Source: Acidobacteriota bacterium (GTDB lineage: Bacteria; Acidobacteriota; Blastocatellia; Pyrinomonadales; Pyrinomonadaceae). From it: a stretch of DNA of 6,509 bases. The translations under genes and the position numbers were made by a program. The stretch lies in NCBI GenBank assembly GCA_023391155.1, contig JAEWBM010000145.1:1-6509 (forward strand), read 5' to 3'. Positions 5,279 through 6,509 of this stretch are shown one piece after another; the stretch's first letter is position 1; every line of letters begins with the position of its first letter. Under the pieces are notes generated by a model. The model searched no databases and was not told where the DNA came from. It was given only the letters and a program-made list of their open reading frames with translations.

Positions 5279-6509
5279 ATGCCGCGACGACGATTTCGAC
5301 ACAGCCAGCGATACGACAGCGCGGCGGACCGTTCTCACCAGGAATATCTCCTAAACCAGCCGGCACAACTCACGACACGCACGGAGCTGCTGAGGCTTAT
5401 CCGCGGCGGCGAAGACACCTACCTTGAGTTAAAGGTGAAGCTTTCGAATCCGGAGCGCATCGCTCAAGGTATAGTTGCGCTCGCGAATACCAACGGCGGG
5501 ACGATCATTTTCGGCGTGAACGACCAACTGCGGATCGAAGGGGTCGGCAATCCGGAGGGTGTACAGGCGGAATTGGCACGCATCTGCCGTGAGGATATCG
5601 TCCCGCCGATAATCCCACTGATCGACAGCATCGCGTTCGACAGCGGGAAGCGAGTGATAGCGATCGACATCGAAACGCGAAAACGGCCCTACCGTACCCG
5701 GGACGGGCGGTTCTATATGCGTTTCGGGGCGGAAAAGCGGGAGGTTTCGCGCGAACAGCTTTCGATGTGGCTGGATGAAATAAGACCTCTGGGTTATGAG
5801 AATATCCCGCTGTTTACGGGCGTTGAGAGCGATTTTGACGATGGGCTGCTGTGGAGCTTTGCCCGAGGGTTCGAGGACATCAACTCACTTTCGTCGGATT
5901 ACAGCACGATGGAGTTTCTGAAAAAGGACCTGCTGATGGCGGTGGGTAATTCGGACGAGTTTTATCCGACGGTAGCGGCACTCGTGCTATTCGGCAAGAA
6001 CGAACGCGTCGATGCGCTTTTCCCGCGTGCGAAGGTAACGATCTCGCGGTTTTCGGGCGAAAACGGCAATGCGCAACTGGTAGAGAGCGCGGAGGTCAAG
6101 GGAAACCTGCTGCACCAGTACGAGACGCTGCTTGCCTTCATATCACGCTACTGCGATCTGACAAAAGAGACCCCGAAGAAGCGCAAGACTCAGGAGCTGC
6201 CGGTCAATCCCCGGCCGGTGCATCACCTGTATGCCGTGCGGGAGGGGGTGGCGAATCTGGTGGTGCATCGGGATATGGTGCTGCGTGATATTCCGTCGCG
6301 GATAAACATATATGACGATCACATCGAGATGGTGAACGCACGGCGGACGAACGGCTTTGCCCCGCCGGCGACACGTTCTATCAGGTATGGACTGACGCAG
6401 CGGCTGAATCCGCAGATCTCGACGGTCTTTGGGCGTCGCGAATACGGCACGAGCGTGCCGCGCGGGGGGCTGCCGATGGTGCTGAAACAGACCGAGCGCA
6501 TCTCAGGCA
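5279..6509 (+). CDS. AlbA_2 (Schlafen-type) domain protein with C-terminal GHKL-like ATP-binding domain, 3' end cut off
   Basis: 410 residues are visible; the frame is still open at the window end. Residues 1-30 are basic and polar. Residues about 34-165 match the AlbA_2 putative nucleic-acid-binding domain: LLRLIRGGEDTYLELKVKLS (37-56), IAQGIVALANTNGGTIIFGV (61-80), then RPYRTRDGRFYMRFGAEKREVS (136-157). A middle helical region (180-300) carries ALVLFGK (234-240). Residues about 312-410 resemble the HATPase_c_4 domain found after AlbA_2: REGVANLVVHRD (321-332), with Glu322 and Asn326 of the N-box, INIYDDHIEMVN (342-353), LNPQI (376-380) and the Gly-rich GTSVPRGG (390-397). Such proteins are annotated as ATP-binding or RecG-like transcriptional regulators, and related domains occur in some defence proteins; the actual role is unknown. 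ATG 5279 is the only usual start codon between the upstream in-frame stop (5171) and the domain. It has no Shine-Dalgarno. It diverges from folK. Confidence 0.85.
   Translation, partial: MPRRRFRHSQRYDSAADRSHQEYLLNQPAQLTTRTELLRLIRGGEDTYLELKVKLSNPERIAQGIVALANTNGGTIIFGVNDQLRIEGVGNPEGVQAELARICREDIVPPIIPLIDSIAFDSGKRVIAIDIETRKRPYRTRDGRFYMRFGAEKREVSREQLSMWLDEIRPLGYENIPLFTGVESDFDDGLLWSFARGFEDINSLSSDYSTMEFLKKDLLMAVGNSDEFYPTVAALVLFGKNERVDALFPRAKVTISRFSGENGNAQLVESAEVKGNLLHQYETLLAFISRYCDLTKETPKKRKTQELPVNPRPVHHLYAVREGVANLVVHRDMVLRDIPSRINIYDDHIEMVNARRTNGFAPPATRSIRYGLTQRLNPQISTVFGRREYGTSVPRGGLPMVLKQTERISG

Noticed and set aside
5253..5284. Perfect TTGACA as a -35 box for the AlbA_2 gene
   Set aside because: The matching -10 would overlap the start codon, which would place transcription start inside the gene, and the candidate -10 is poor. 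Recorded only as a possibility.
6164..6187. KKRK basic stretch in the AlbA_2 protein as a localisation or nucleic-acid signal
   Set aside because: Short lysine/arginine runs are common in linkers; nothing else supports a special role.

Overview
The window is an ordinary-looking, GC-rich bacterial chromosome segment, almost fully coding. It holds ten protein genes, and the first and last run off the window edges. I see no tRNA, rRNA, CRISPR array, insertion sequence or phage gene. The taxonomic guess is tentative: a diderm bacterium, possibly Acidobacteriota (Blastocatellia-like). It rests only on the lipoprotein, the secreted thioredoxin-like protein, the GC-rich codon use and remembered resemblances. 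No marker gene here settles it.

Layout from left to right. (1) A minus-strand cluster at 1-1484 reads, in transcription order, DUF721/DciA-like gene, gatC, small lipoprotein gene, gatA (5' part only). Its genes overlap or nearly touch: 11 bp overlap, 4 bp GTGA overlap, 3 bp gap. It is very likely one transcript. gatC and gatA encode two of the three subunits of the tRNA-dependent amidotransferase; gatB is not in the window. (2) maf at 1526-2125 is the only complete plus-strand gene. It diverges from the DUF721 gene and converges on the next one. (3) A 7 bp-stem hairpin at 2129-2147 sits between the convergent genes and looks like a shared terminator. (4) A minus-strand cluster at 2171-5045 reads folK, panB, panC, then a secreted thioredoxin-fold protein. 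FolK makes folate precursor, PanB consumes a folate coenzyme to start pantothenate synthesis, and PanC finishes pantothenate, so the first three form a coherent vitamin module. (5) A 233 bp divergent intergenic region leads to a plus-strand gene at 5279 that runs off the right end. It encodes an AlbA_2 (Schlafen-type) domain followed by a GHKL-like ATPase domain.

No new multi-gene system is evident. The points most worth a second look are: the thioredoxin-fold protein, whose CxxC is replaced by L-P-L-S and which has no cysteine at all; the lipoprotein gene translationally coupled between gatC and gatA; the AlbA_2 protein with an atypical ATP-binding region; and an 11 bp direct repeat bracketing the folK-panB junction.
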